This document shows positions 1 to 5,803 of a stretch of 8,062 nt of DNA, piece by piece. The translations under genes were made by a program, and so were the position numbers. The notes beneath the pieces are model-generated. The model saw only the letters and a program-made list of their open reading frames with translations, was not told the DNA's origin and made no database searches. The DNA is taken from the NCBI GenBank assembly GCA_947631585.1, contig CANRLY010000080.1, forward strand, positions 1 to 8,062, read 5' to 3'. The number at the start of each line of letters is the position of its first letter. The first letter of the stretch is position 1. The stretch comes from an uncultured Clostridia bacterium. GTDB lineage: Bacteria; Bacillota; Clostridia; Oscillospirales; Ruminococcaceae.

Positions 1-4
1 TTCA

Positions 5-134
5 GGGTCGCCCCCGCAGATGTCCTCCGCCTGCGGCGGAGTCCATTCAGTCTCCCAACAGGGGCTGAAGCCCCTGCCGGTATCCTGCGGAGCTGAAGCT
101 CCGCTGCGGGGGGGCGGCAAAAGCCGCCCGACCC
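5..134. repeat. Multi-hairpin GC-rich intergenic element
   Basis: No gene is visible in 1-175. Bases 5-134 can fold almost completely. An outer stem (5-10 with 129-134, GGGTCG/CGACCC) encloses two helices directly abutting it: a 9-bp stem (11-19 with 104-112, CCCCCGCAG/CTGCGGGGG) and a hairpin (113-118 with 123-128, GGCGGC/GCCGCC, AAAA loop). Inside the 9-bp stem are three more hairpins: 25-30/36-41, 61-65/70-74 (UGAA loop) and 88-93/98-103 (UGAA loop). Both strands can fold, so the strand is undecided. The form suggests a dispersed REP/MITE-like intergenic repeat or a structured RNA. I cannot name a family, and copy number cannot be judged from one window. It follows the end of the leftward unit. 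Confidence 0.6.
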
Positions 135-142
135 AACGTTAT

Positions 143-171
143 GTAAAATTTACCCGGCAGCATATGCCGCC
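143..171 (-). terminator. Weak possible terminator of the leftward GNAT/membrane-protein unit
   Basis: Just past the stop codon of the membrane-protein gene, the minus strand can form a 6-bp stem (156-161 with 166-171, one G-U pair, 4-base loop). It is followed after three Gs by a short A/T stretch (143-152) rather than a clean U-run. Position after the stop supports a terminator role; the poor U-tract makes it uncertain. Confidence 0.35.
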
Positions 172-175
172 TGAA

Positions 176-535
176 TTATAAAAGATACCAAAGCGAGTAA
201 TGTATAAAAAAGTATACCCAGATCACAACTATCGCCGCTGTCCATAAAAATGAGATCAGACGTAATAACTTCTTTATGCGCTTGGGAAATACCGTGTCTT
301 TCACCATTATCTTCGTGCCGGTGCTGCCGGTGACGATGGCAGACCTCTTCGTGGTGCTGAGAGCGTCAAACGCTAACGTGAACCAGTATGTGACGATGAA
401 TACAGGTATGAATAATAATACCGCTAACCTGGTGGGTATACCGACCCCCGAAGCCGTGTAGTAAAGCAGTAAAGTCTGTATGCCTTGCCCTATCAGCGAA
501 AGCCCGTAAAAAATGCAGGCAAAAACCGTCCTCAA
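176..535 (-). CDS. Small hypothetical membrane protein (119 aa)
   Basis: I do not recognise a family. The 119-residue product has hydrophobic segments at about 3-25, 36-58 and 91-115, consistent with three membrane spans. Between the second and third is a polar stretch (about 59-88) rich in Ser, Thr, Lys and Arg. The start is a TTG at 533-535: an in-frame TAG lies 13 codons upstream, no ATG or GTG lies between, and a G-rich AAAGGGGG sits about 11 bases before it, an imperfect ribosome binding site. The next in-frame Met is near residue 77, which would remove two spans. The gene follows the GNAT gene by 36 bases on the same strand with no terminator between, so it is probably co-transcribed and under the same T-box. 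Function is unknown; the call as a real gene rests on the membrane-span pattern and the operon position. Confidence 0.6.
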   Translation of the reverse strand: MRTVFACIFYGLSLIGQGIQTLLLYYTASGVGIPTRLAVLLFIPVFIVTYWFTLAFDALSTTKRSAIVTGSTGTKIMVKDTVFPKRIKKLLRLISFLWTAAIVVIWVYFFIHYSLWYLL

Positions 536-571
536 AGCCGCCGATACCCCCTTTCTGATAAGCCGCAGACC

Positions 572-1054
572 CTATACTTCCGCCGTGAACCTTACCGTCG
601 GATATGGAAGATCCGGCAAATGCCTGACCTCTCCGCCGACAAACCCCTGACCGATGAACCATTCCGCTAACCTGCCGCTGCCTTCACGCACCCACGCCGT
701 GACCCTGCCGGCGCCTAGCTCGGCTGTCTGCTCCTTGGCACGCTCTACAAGAACTTTCCCCAGACCGCAGCCCCTCCTTTCGGGTATAACGCACAGCCTG
801 GTCAGTATAACTTCACGCTCTCGTATGTCTAATCCGCAGTGACCTATCATTTCGCCGCCGTCAAATAACCCCAGCAGCTTTACGCCGTTGCCCGTTTCAA
901 ATATCAACCGCTCGGCTGTGATGAACGCCGGAAATAAAGGATATACCTTGTCGGATAAGGATAACTCCTCCGCTATGCCGCCAAAACTCTCCCTCAGTAC
1001 CCGTATGCATTCGCTTGCCTGCGAAATGTCTAACTCCCTGACTTCAATGCCCAT
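572..1054 (-). CDS. GNAT-family N-acetyltransferase (160 aa)
   Basis: The product is a 160-residue GCN5-related N-acetyltransferase, a cytoplasmic enzyme family that moves an acetyl group from acetyl-CoA to an amine. The acetyl-CoA pyrophosphate-binding motif A is clear at about 89-100 (VIPERRGCGLGK), after a hydrophobic beta-strand (VILTRLCVI), and the C-terminal part (WFIGQGFVGGE, about 132-142) is the usual motif B region. Length is typical of a single GNAT domain. The substrate cannot be read from sequence. The start is the ATG at 1052-1054, preceded by a strong GAAAGGAGG about 6 bases upstream. The frame stays open to an ATG at 1321, but that extension is the T-box leader RNA and includes its terminator, so it is not coding. 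Expression should rise when the tRNA sensed by the leader is uncharged, tying the enzyme to amino-acid supply. Confidence 0.88.
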   Translation of the reverse strand: MGIEVRELDISQASECIRVLRESFGGIAEELSLSDKVYPLFPAFITAERLIFETGNGVKLLGLFDGGEMIGHCGLDIREREVILTRLCVIPERRGCGLGKVLVERAKEQTAELGAGRVTAWVREGSGRLAEWFIGQGFVGGEVRHLPDLPYPTVRFTAEV

Positions 1055-1079
1055 GATCTTCCTCCTTTCAATATTAAAC

Positions 1080-1118
1080 AAAAAAGCCCCGAATGTGCAT
1101 GAAAAACTGCCATTCGGG
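1080..1118 (-). terminator. Terminator of the T-box leader
   Basis: On the minus strand, CCCGAATG (1111-1118) pairs perfectly with CATTCGGG (1088-1095) around a 15-base loop, then GGC and six Ts (1080-1085). It forms when charged tRNA leaves the antiterminator unstable. It ends 25 bases before the GNAT start codon. Confidence 0.9.
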
Positions 1119-1358
1119 ACGGTATTGCCGTGGTTCCACCCTCGTTCGGGGAATTGTCCCCCTCGTTTTGCTTTAACGCAGCATTGCGGCGTTGGTTGGA
1201 CGCTCTCCGGAGGCGGTCCGCTCCACCCACGCAGCCGCAGACGCTTGCAGCCATCGGCGTCCGCTCTCTGAAAGACCGCTTTGTCGGGGAAGTGTTCCTC
1301 CGTCAGTGATTTCTCTTTCATATTTTACTAATCCGGGAAGCTCTCCCGCTCCCCTACA
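1080..1358 (-). promoter_or_regulatory. T-box riboswitch (tRNA-sensing leader) upstream of the GNAT gene
   Basis: Read on the minus strand, the leader contains the T-box core GAGGGTGGAACCACGG (1128-1143). The antiterminator is complete: GGG/CCC (1139-1141 with 1116-1118), a 7-base TGGAACC bulge (1132-1138), and ACGG/CCGT (1128-1131 with 1119-1122). It shares bases 1116-1118 with the terminator, so the two are mutually exclusive. A stem III (1148-1151/1158-1161) precedes it. Further 5', an AGAGAG motif followed by a GATGGCTGCAAG distal-loop-like segment within a GACGC/GCGTC stem matches T-box stem I. The bulge reads TGGA, which predicts a tRNA with U at position 73, such as glycine, threonine or cysteine tRNA. 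The specifier codon could not be fixed: GGA and ACC overlap in a plausible region, but stem I folding is ambiguous. Confidence 0.92.
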
Positions 1359-1364
1359 AAATAT

Positions 1365-1393
1365 ATTTTAACACCCATCTCCCCCTTTGTAAA
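1365..1393 (-). promoter_or_regulatory. Sigma-A-type promoter for the T-box/GNAT unit
   Basis: On the minus strand a -35 box TTTACA (1388-1393) and a -10 box TAAAAT (1365-1370) are separated by exactly 17 bases. Each differs from consensus by one base. The predicted start near 1358 gives a leader of about 300 bases, normal for a T-box. It is divergent from the rny promoter, about 74 bases away. Confidence 0.75.
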
Positions 1394-1466
1394 GAGCGTA
1401 TTAGTAAACAAATTGTGAACAACCCTGCGGATAAGGCGATTTTTTGCTGAAAAAGCTGAAAACTGC

Positions 1467-1495
1467 TTGACATCTTGAGAGAATAGATGTATAAT
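1467..1495 (+). promoter_or_regulatory. Consensus sigma-A promoter of rny
   Basis: A perfect TTGACA (1467-1472) and a perfect TATAAT (1490-1495) lie 17 bases apart. The predicted transcript start, near 1502, leaves a 5' leader of about 100 bases before the RNase Y start. A perfect promoter suggests strong constitutive transcription. Confidence 0.88.
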
Positions 1496-1533
1496 GACTT
1501 TGTACATTTTTTTGTATGTTTAGCATTTATGCT

Positions 1534-1557
1534 CCGCAGGATAGACAAGTTCTGCGG
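1534..1557 (+). promoter_or_regulatory. Hairpin in the rny 5' leader
   Basis: CCGCAG (1534-1539) and CTGCGG (1552-1557) form a 6-bp stem with a 12-base loop, 24 bases upstream of the ribosome binding site. There is no U-run, so it is not an intrinsic terminator. It might affect mRNA stability or self-regulation of this RNase gene; that role is a guess. Confidence 0.4.
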
Positions 1558-1600
1558 TTTAGAAACTTTACAATTTGATAAAAGGAGGAAGGCTAAACCG

Positions 1601-3172
1601 ATGGAAATAGGAATTGGTATAGCTGTTCTTCTTTGTGTCGCAGCATTTATAGTCGGTTCGGCAATAAGCGGATCTATTCTGTTTAAAATGGGAATAAAAT
1701 ACAGACGCAAGACCGCCGAGTCAGCTATCGGGTCGGCGGAGACCGAAGCGCAGAGAATAATAGATGACGCAAAGAAGAACGCAGAGAGCCTGAAAAAGGA
1801 AGCTCTCATCAACGCCAAGGACGAGATACATAGGAATCGTACCGAGGCGGAAAAAGAGATAAAAGAAAGAAGAGCTGAAGTGTCCAGACAGGAAAGACGT
1901 GTCCAGCAGAAAGAAGAAACTATGGACCGCAAACTGGATAACATCGAGAAGAAAGAGGAGACCCTCCAGAACAAGCTGAAAAACGTTGACGAAAAACTCA
2001 GTGAAGCCGACAGGATAAAGAGAAGTCAGCTGGAAGTGCTTGAAAGGATCTCCGAATTTTCCAAGGAACAGGCAAAGGATTACCTTCTCAGATCGCTGGA
2101 GGACGAGCTGGTGCATGAGAAAGCTGTGAAGATCTCAAGCTATGAGGCGCAGCTGAAAGACGAGTGCGAGGATAAGGCGAGACAGTATATCTCCCTGGCT
2201 ATCGCAAGATGCGCAGCGGATCAGGTCTCCGAAGCGGCAGTGTCAGTCGTGCCGCTGCCTAACGACGAGATGAAAGGTAGGATCATCGGACGGGAGGGCC
2301 GGAATATCAGGACTATAGAGACCCTTACCGGGGTCGATCTTATCATAGACGATACCCCCGAAGCTATCACGCTGTCCTGCTTCGACCAGGTAAGACGTGA
2401 AGTGGCAAGGATAGCGCTGGAAAAACTTATCCAGGACGGCAGGATACACCCCACCCGTATCGAAGAAACGGTGGAGAAAGCCAGACGGGAAGTTGAGTAT
2501 AAGATCAAGCAGGAGGGCGAAAGAGCCGTGCTGGAAACTAACGTGCACGGTCTTAACCACGAACTGGTAAAACTTATCGGACGGCTGCGGTTCAGGACCA
2601 GCTACCGCCAGAACGTGCTGGATCACTCCATAGAAGTGGCGCACTTGGCAGGAATGATGGCTTCCGAACTGGGAGTAGACGCAAACCTTGCAAGAAGAGC
2701 GGGACTTCTGCACGATATAGGAAAAGCGCTCAGCTATGAGATCGAAGGCTCTCATGTGCAGATAGGCGTGGATGTTTGCAAGAAGTATAAGGAAAGCCCT
2801 GACGTTATACACGCTATAGAAGCTCACCACGGGGACGTTGAGACCCGTACAGTTATCGCCGCACTGGTACAGGCGGCAGACGCTATCTCAGCGGCAAGAC
2901 CTGCTGCGAGAAGCGAAAATTATGAAAATTATATCAAGCGCCTGCAAAAACTTGAAGAGATATGCAGCTCTTATGAGGGAGTTGATAAGTCTTTTGCAAT
3001 ACAGGCAGGCAGAGAAGTGAGAATTATCGTTCAGCCTGAAAAGGTAAACGATGAGAGAATGACTCTTGTGGCAAGAGAGATCGCCAAAAGGATCGAGGAC
3101 GAAATGGATTATCCCGGACAGATCAAGGTGCATCTGATAAGGGAAAGCAGAGCCATCGAGTACGCAAAATAA
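1601..3172 (+). CDS. rny: Ribonuclease Y
   Basis: RNase Y is the membrane-anchored endoribonuclease that starts mRNA turnover in many Firmicutes. The 523-residue product has the full family layout and usual length: one N-terminal membrane span (about 4-30), a long charged coiled coil (about 35-180), a KH RNA-binding domain with the GxxG-type loop GRIIGREGRN (226-235), and an HD phosphohydrolase domain. Metal-binding candidates are LDHS (H342), LLHDIGK (H371, D372) and EAHHGD (H409, H410). The C-terminal region is intact, ending ESRAIEYAK. The chosen start is the ATG at 1601, which follows AAAGGAGG (1581-1588) by 12 bases and places the membrane anchor at the N-terminus. The frame is open upstream to 1487, but that overlaps the promoter. 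The gene has its own promoter and terminator and appears monocistronic. Nothing key is missing. Confidence 0.97.
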   Translation: MEIGIGIAVLLCVAAFIVGSAISGSILFKMGIKYRRKTAESAIGSAETEAQRIIDDAKKNAESLKKEALINAKDEIHRNRTEAEKEIKERRAEVSRQERRVQQKEETMDRKLDNIEKKEETLQNKLKNVDEKLSEADRIKRSQLEVLERISEFSKEQAKDYLLRSLEDELVHEKAVKISSYEAQLKDECEDKARQYISLAIARCAADQVSEAAVSVVPLPNDEMKGRIIGREGRNIRTIETLTGVDLIIDDTPEAITLSCFDQVRREVARIALEKLIQDGRIHPTRIEETVEKARREVEYKIKQEGERAVLETNVHGLNHELVKLIGRLRFRTSYRQNVLDHSIEVAHLAGMMASELGVDANLARRAGLLHDIGKALSYEIEGSHVQIGVDVCKKYKESPDVIHAIEAHHGDVETRTVIAALVQAADAISAARPAARSENYENYIKRLQKLEEICSSYEGVDKSFAIQAGREVRIIVQPEKVNDERMTLVAREIAKRIEDEMDYPGQIKVHLIRESRAIEYAK

Positions 3173-3216
3173 ACTGCCCCAAAATAAGGACGGCAGTCAG
3201 GAAACTGTAAATAACA

Positions 3217-3250
3217 GGGGCAAAGTTACTTTTGCCCCTTTTGTTTTTGA
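3217..3250 (+). terminator. Intrinsic terminator after rny
   Basis: GGGGCAAA (3217-3224) pairs perfectly with TTTGCCCC (3231-3238) around a 6-base loop and is followed by TTTTGTTTTT. It lies 45 bases after the rny stop and separates that gene from the O-antigen ligase-like gene. Confidence 0.92.
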
Positions 3251-3291
3251 ATGTTAAATGATACCGGGGAGGGAACAGGCAACTGGAAAAT

Positions 3292-4797
3292 ATGGGAAAA
3301 CATTTCAAGCATAACGAGAAAACAGACTTTATAGTGAATATGACCAGCAGCGGCTACCAGAAACTGGTGTTCTGGTTTCTTGCGGCAGCGGCGGCGGTGA
3401 CTTCACTGAGCTTTTTGCCTTACTATTTAAAAAGAGGAAACGACTATATAAGCGGCGGACTGGAAACAGCGGCGGCAGCGGCGGCGAAAAACGCACAGTC
3501 CCTTTCTGCGCTGAGATTTGCGCCTATCGCACTGATGGCTTTCGGGTTTTTCGGATTCCTCATGCTTATCATCGCCGGACTGAAAAAATATTTTCGCTTC
3601 GGTGAAAATAAGGGAATGTTCCTGGCGGCGGCTTACCTGCTTATCTGCGGAGTCTCGGCTGCGCTGTCGGGAAATAAAATGCAGGCGGTGTTCGGTGCGG
3701 ACGGCAGATATGAAGGACTTATCGCAATTGTCGCCTACCTGGGGATATTTGCCGCCGGCTGCTGCCTTTGGGATAAGCAAAAACGCAAGCTCCTGGCAAA
3801 CGTGATAATCGCCCTTGCGGCGTTCCATTCGGTGGTGGGACTGCTCCAGACCCTCCCCTTTACCAGGGAACTTGTCCCCACCTTCTTCGGGGAGTATATC
3901 GCCGAGTCGGGTAACGTAATGTATGAAAACTTCGCCGCAAATGGATTTTTAGGCTCTCCCTTTACTTTGGCGGCGACCTGCTCCGCAGCCCTGGGACTGG
4001 CTCTCAACGGCTTGATGCAGGAGGATAAAAGACCTAAGCGTGCGGCGTATTTCGCAGCGGCGGCAGTTATCTGCGCAGCAGGCTTTGCGTCTGACGACCT
4101 GGCGGCTTTGGTTGGAATTGCAGCTGCTTTCCTGATAGCGGCAATTGTGGAAATAATAAGGATACGCTCCGGCAACGGACTGTTCGTCAAGGGCATTTTG
4201 AAAAATCCCCTGGGAAGATGGCTGCTCTGCCTGATAATAGCGGCGGCGGAACTGCTCCTGCTGAAGCTTACGGGTATCTTTTACCTTAACGACGCCTATA
4301 TCGCCGAGACCGACTCTTTCTATAGACTTATGCTCTCAAGACCTATCTACCAGAATACCTCCGGCGCAGGGGTCTACCCCCATATGTGGAAAGAGACCCT
4401 GAGTATATTTAAAGACCACTGGCTGTTCGGAACGGGAAGCGACTGCGTGGCTGCGGCTGTCTCCCCGGACGCCTATACGGTGGTGGGACTCCCCGATAAG
4501 GCGTATAACGAGTATATCACTATGGCTGCTTCTACCGGAGTTATCTCATTGGCGTTCTACCTGGGATTTCTGGCGGCGGCGGCAAGAAGAGGCGCAAAGA
4601 AGATCTCCGGCTTTTTCGCCAAGACCGACAACTGGGTGAGCGCAGGGGCTTTCACCGCCTGCGGAGCTTACCTGGCTCAGGCGCTTTTCAGTGCGTCGGC
4701 TATAAATTCTGCGCCGGTGTTCTTCCTGCTGGTGGGACTATGCTTCGGCGGCGTGACCTCTGAAAGAGAACTTCCTGCCAAAACTAAAAAGAAATAG
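3292..4797 (+). CDS. O-antigen ligase/polymerase-family membrane protein (Wzy/WaaL-like)
   Basis: A 501-residue polytopic membrane protein with about 10-12 hydrophobic segments and a large polar loop at about 325-400. The region around MWKETLSIFKDHWLFGTGS (ending about 383) followed by AYNEYITMAASTGVISLAFYLGFL (404 onward) matches the pattern of the Wzy_C/O-antigen ligase family, whose members join or polymerise lipid-linked sugar chains outside the membrane. In a Gram-positive cell the likely substrate is capsule, exopolysaccharide or a wall glycopolymer, but no sugar-pathway gene is nearby to say which. The C-terminus is lysine-rich. Alanine runs occur at about 31-35 and 60-65. Start choice is uncertain: the GGGGAGGG at 3266-3273 is too far from the ATG (18 bases) but is well spaced for an in-frame CTG at 3283, which would add three residues. 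I saw no convincing promoter in the short gap after the rny terminator. Confidence 0.8.
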   Translation: MGKHFKHNEKTDFIVNMTSSGYQKLVFWFLAAAAAVTSLSFLPYYLKRGNDYISGGLETAAAAAAKNAQSLSALRFAPIALMAFGFFGFLMLIIAGLKKYFRFGENKGMFLAAAYLLICGVSAALSGNKMQAVFGADGRYEGLIAIVAYLGIFAAGCCLWDKQKRKLLANVIIALAAFHSVVGLLQTLPFTRELVPTFFGEYIAESGNVMYENFAANGFLGSPFTLAATCSAALGLALNGLMQEDKRPKRAAYFAAAAVICAAGFASDDLAALVGIAAAFLIAAIVEIIRIRSGNGLFVKGILKNPLGRWLLCLIIAAAELLLLKLTGIFYLNDAYIAETDSFYRLMLSRPIYQNTSGAGVYPHMWKETLSIFKDHWLFGTGSDCVAAAVSPDAYTVVGLPDKAYNEYITMAASTGVISLAFYLGFLAAAARRGAKKISGFFAKTDNWVSAGAFTACGAYLAQALFSASAINSAPVFFLLVGLCFGGVTSERELPAKTKKK

Positions 4798-4807
4798 GAA
4801 ATACTTT

Positions 4808-4836
4808 AAGCTCCTCCCTTGCCGGGGAGCTTTTTT
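4808..4836 (+). terminator. Intrinsic terminator after the O-antigen ligase-like gene
   Basis: AAGCTCC (4808-4814) pairs with GGAGCTT (4826-4832), extended inward by a T-G and a C-G pair, and ends in six Ts (4831-4836). It starts 11 bases after the stop codon and insulates the following operon. Confidence 0.9.
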
Positions 4837-4877
4837 GCTCTGGAAAATATACTCAGCCGTCCAGCGCTTTCTTGCCC

Positions 4878-4906
4878 TTGACAAAGTTAAAAAAAGATGT
4901 TATTCT
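4878..4906 (+). promoter_or_regulatory. Sigma-A-type promoter of the hydrogenase-sensor operon
   Basis: A perfect -35 TTGACA (4878-4883) and a -10 TATTCT (4901-4906) are separated by 17 bases. Transcription should begin near 4913, leaving a leader of about 68 bases that contains an inverted repeat. No other good promoter was seen before the downstream genes, so this probably serves the whole operon. Confidence 0.78.
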
Positions 4907-4932
4907 AATTGTATATATATTTTCGTAAAACA

Positions 4933-4953
4933 AATGTGTTTTTTGTACACATT
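4933..4953 (+). promoter_or_regulatory. Inverted repeat in the operon leader (possible operator or RNA hairpin)
   Basis: AATGTGT (4933-4939) and ACACATT (4947-4953) are perfect 7-base inverted arms around TTTTTGT. They lie about 20-40 bases after the predicted transcript start. TTAACAA at 4952-4958 matches one half of a Rex redox-repressor site, but the other half matches poorly. It may be a repressor site or a weak hairpin; the sequence does not decide. Confidence 0.45.
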
Positions 4954-4980
4954 AACAAACTTGAAAAAGGAGCTGTGTTT

Positions 4981-5331
4981 ATGACAATAGCAGATATAAG
5001 GGATCACCTGGAAGCTACCGTGCTTTGCTGCGAAGAAAACCTGGGCAGGGAAGTACATACCGCCTGCGGCTCGGATATGATGAGCGACGTGCTGGCATTC
5101 GTGAAAGACCAGTCGGTGCTGGTGACAGGACTTTGCAACCCCCAGACGGTGCGTACCGCCGAAATGATGGATATAATCTGCATCTGCTTCGTCAGGGGCA
5201 AAGAGCCGGACGAAACGGTCATCAAGTTGGCTGAGGAAAGAGATATAGTTATCATGGCGACCCAGAAGAGAATGTTCGAGGCTTGCGGTATCCTCTATGA
5301 AAACGGACTGCGTGGAGGTGCGTCGCATTGA
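4981..5331 (+). CDS. DRTGG-domain protein, first copy (116 aa)
   Basis: A 116-residue soluble protein resembling stand-alone DRTGG domains, a small alpha/beta fold also found in phosphotransacetylases and CBS-containing regulators, whose exact role is unknown. Visible family-like features are the N-terminal helix TIADIRDHLEATVLC, the segment GSDMMSDVLAFV (about 30-41) where the family has its GD-type turn, and strand-turn patterns ending near VIMATQKRMFEACGILYENGL. Several cysteines are present (C16, C17, C29 and others), with no clear metal motif. The ATG at 4981 has AAAGGAG 8 bases upstream. The stop overlaps the start of the kinase-like gene by 4 bases, indicating translational coupling. 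A second DRTGG gene lies at 7118-7456 in the same operon. A ligand-binding or partner-binding role in signalling is inferred from context. Confidence 0.82.
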   Translation: MTIADIRDHLEATVLCCEENLGREVHTACGSDMMSDVLAFVKDQSVLVTGLCNPQTVRTAEMMDIICICFVRGKEPDETVIKLAEERDIVIMATQKRMFEACGILYENGLRGGASH

Positions 5332-5750
5332 GTACGCTTAAATTCCACTATAAAGTAGATAAGACCGATTTCACCAGAGCAGGGGAAGCCTCCAGCGACG
5401 TAAAGGGCAAACTGAAAAAAATGGGCTGCGACCCGGAAGTGGTGAGAAAAGTCGCCATCGCAATGTATGAGGGCGAAATAAATATGGTCATACACGCAGA
5501 TGGGGGAGTCATAGACGTGGAGATATCACCGGAGGATATTACTCTGGTGCTGAAAGATAAAGGCCCGGGCATAGCCGATATAGATAAGGCTATGCAGGAA
5601 GGCTATTCCACAGCGTCCGAGAACGTCAGATCGCTGGGATTCGGCGCAGGAATGGGACTTCCCAATATGAAAAAGTATTCAGACGAAATGAAGATAGAGA
5701 CTGAACTGGGAGTGGGAACTACCGTCACTATGGTCATACATAATACCTGA
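5328..5750 (+). CDS. RsbW-like anti-sigma factor/serine kinase ATPase (140 aa)
   Basis: A 140-residue protein that is essentially one GHKL-type HATPase_c domain, as in RsbW and SpoIIAB, which bind ATP and phosphorylate serines on partner proteins. The N-box is AIAMYEGEINMVIHA (E48, E50, N52), the G1 box is DKGPG (77-81), the G2 box is GFGAGMGLPNM (104-114), and GVGTTVTM (128-135) closes the site. No histidine-phosphorylation domain is present, so it is not a classical sensor kinase. The start is a TTG at 5328 with GGAGGT about 8 bases upstream, overlapping the preceding stop (TTGA). No anti-anti-sigma (STAS) gene or sigma factor is beside it, so its target is not visible; the adjacent DRTGG and hydrogenase-like proteins are candidates. 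The ATP-binding motifs are intact, so it should be active. Confidence 0.88.
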   Translation: MSTLKFHYKVDKTDFTRAGEASSDVKGKLKKMGCDPEVVRKVAIAMYEGEINMVIHADGGVIDVEISPEDITLVLKDKGPGIADIDKAMQEGYSTASENVRSLGFGAGMGLPNMKKYSDEMKIETELGVGTTVTMVIHNT

Positions 5751-5803
5751 GCCGTGACAGGCAGGTCTCCTGCTGAGTTGAGTCTGAAATAGGAGGGATC
5801 GTT

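Noticed and set aside
1..134. CRISPR array at the left edge
   Set aside because: The repeats are inverted hairpins of different sequence, not regularly spaced direct repeats.
1055..1321. N-terminal extension of the GNAT gene to an upstream ATG at 1321
   Set aside because: This stretch is the T-box leader with its terminator, and its translation looks non-coding. The ATG at 1054 has a strong ribosome binding site.
1487..1600. N-terminal extension of RNase Y by 38 residues
   Set aside because: It begins inside the promoter spacer and -10 box, and would place the membrane anchor internally; AAAGGAGG marks the ATG at 1601.
2243..2830. Open frame of 195 codons antisense to rny
   Set aside because: It is opposite the conserved KH/HD coding region and resembles no protein family I know.
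4941..4958. A full Rex operator
   Set aside because: Only the right half-site TTAACAA is intact; the left half matches at 4 of 7 positions, too weak to call.
4909..4980. N-terminal extension of the first DRTGG gene
   Set aside because: It begins before the predicted transcript start and covers the inverted repeat; the ATG at 4981 has a good ribosome binding site.
5751..5803. A promoter or terminator between the kinase-like and hydrogenase-like genes
   Set aside because: The 53-base gap has no clear -35/-10 pair and no stem with a U-run, only the ribosome binding site.
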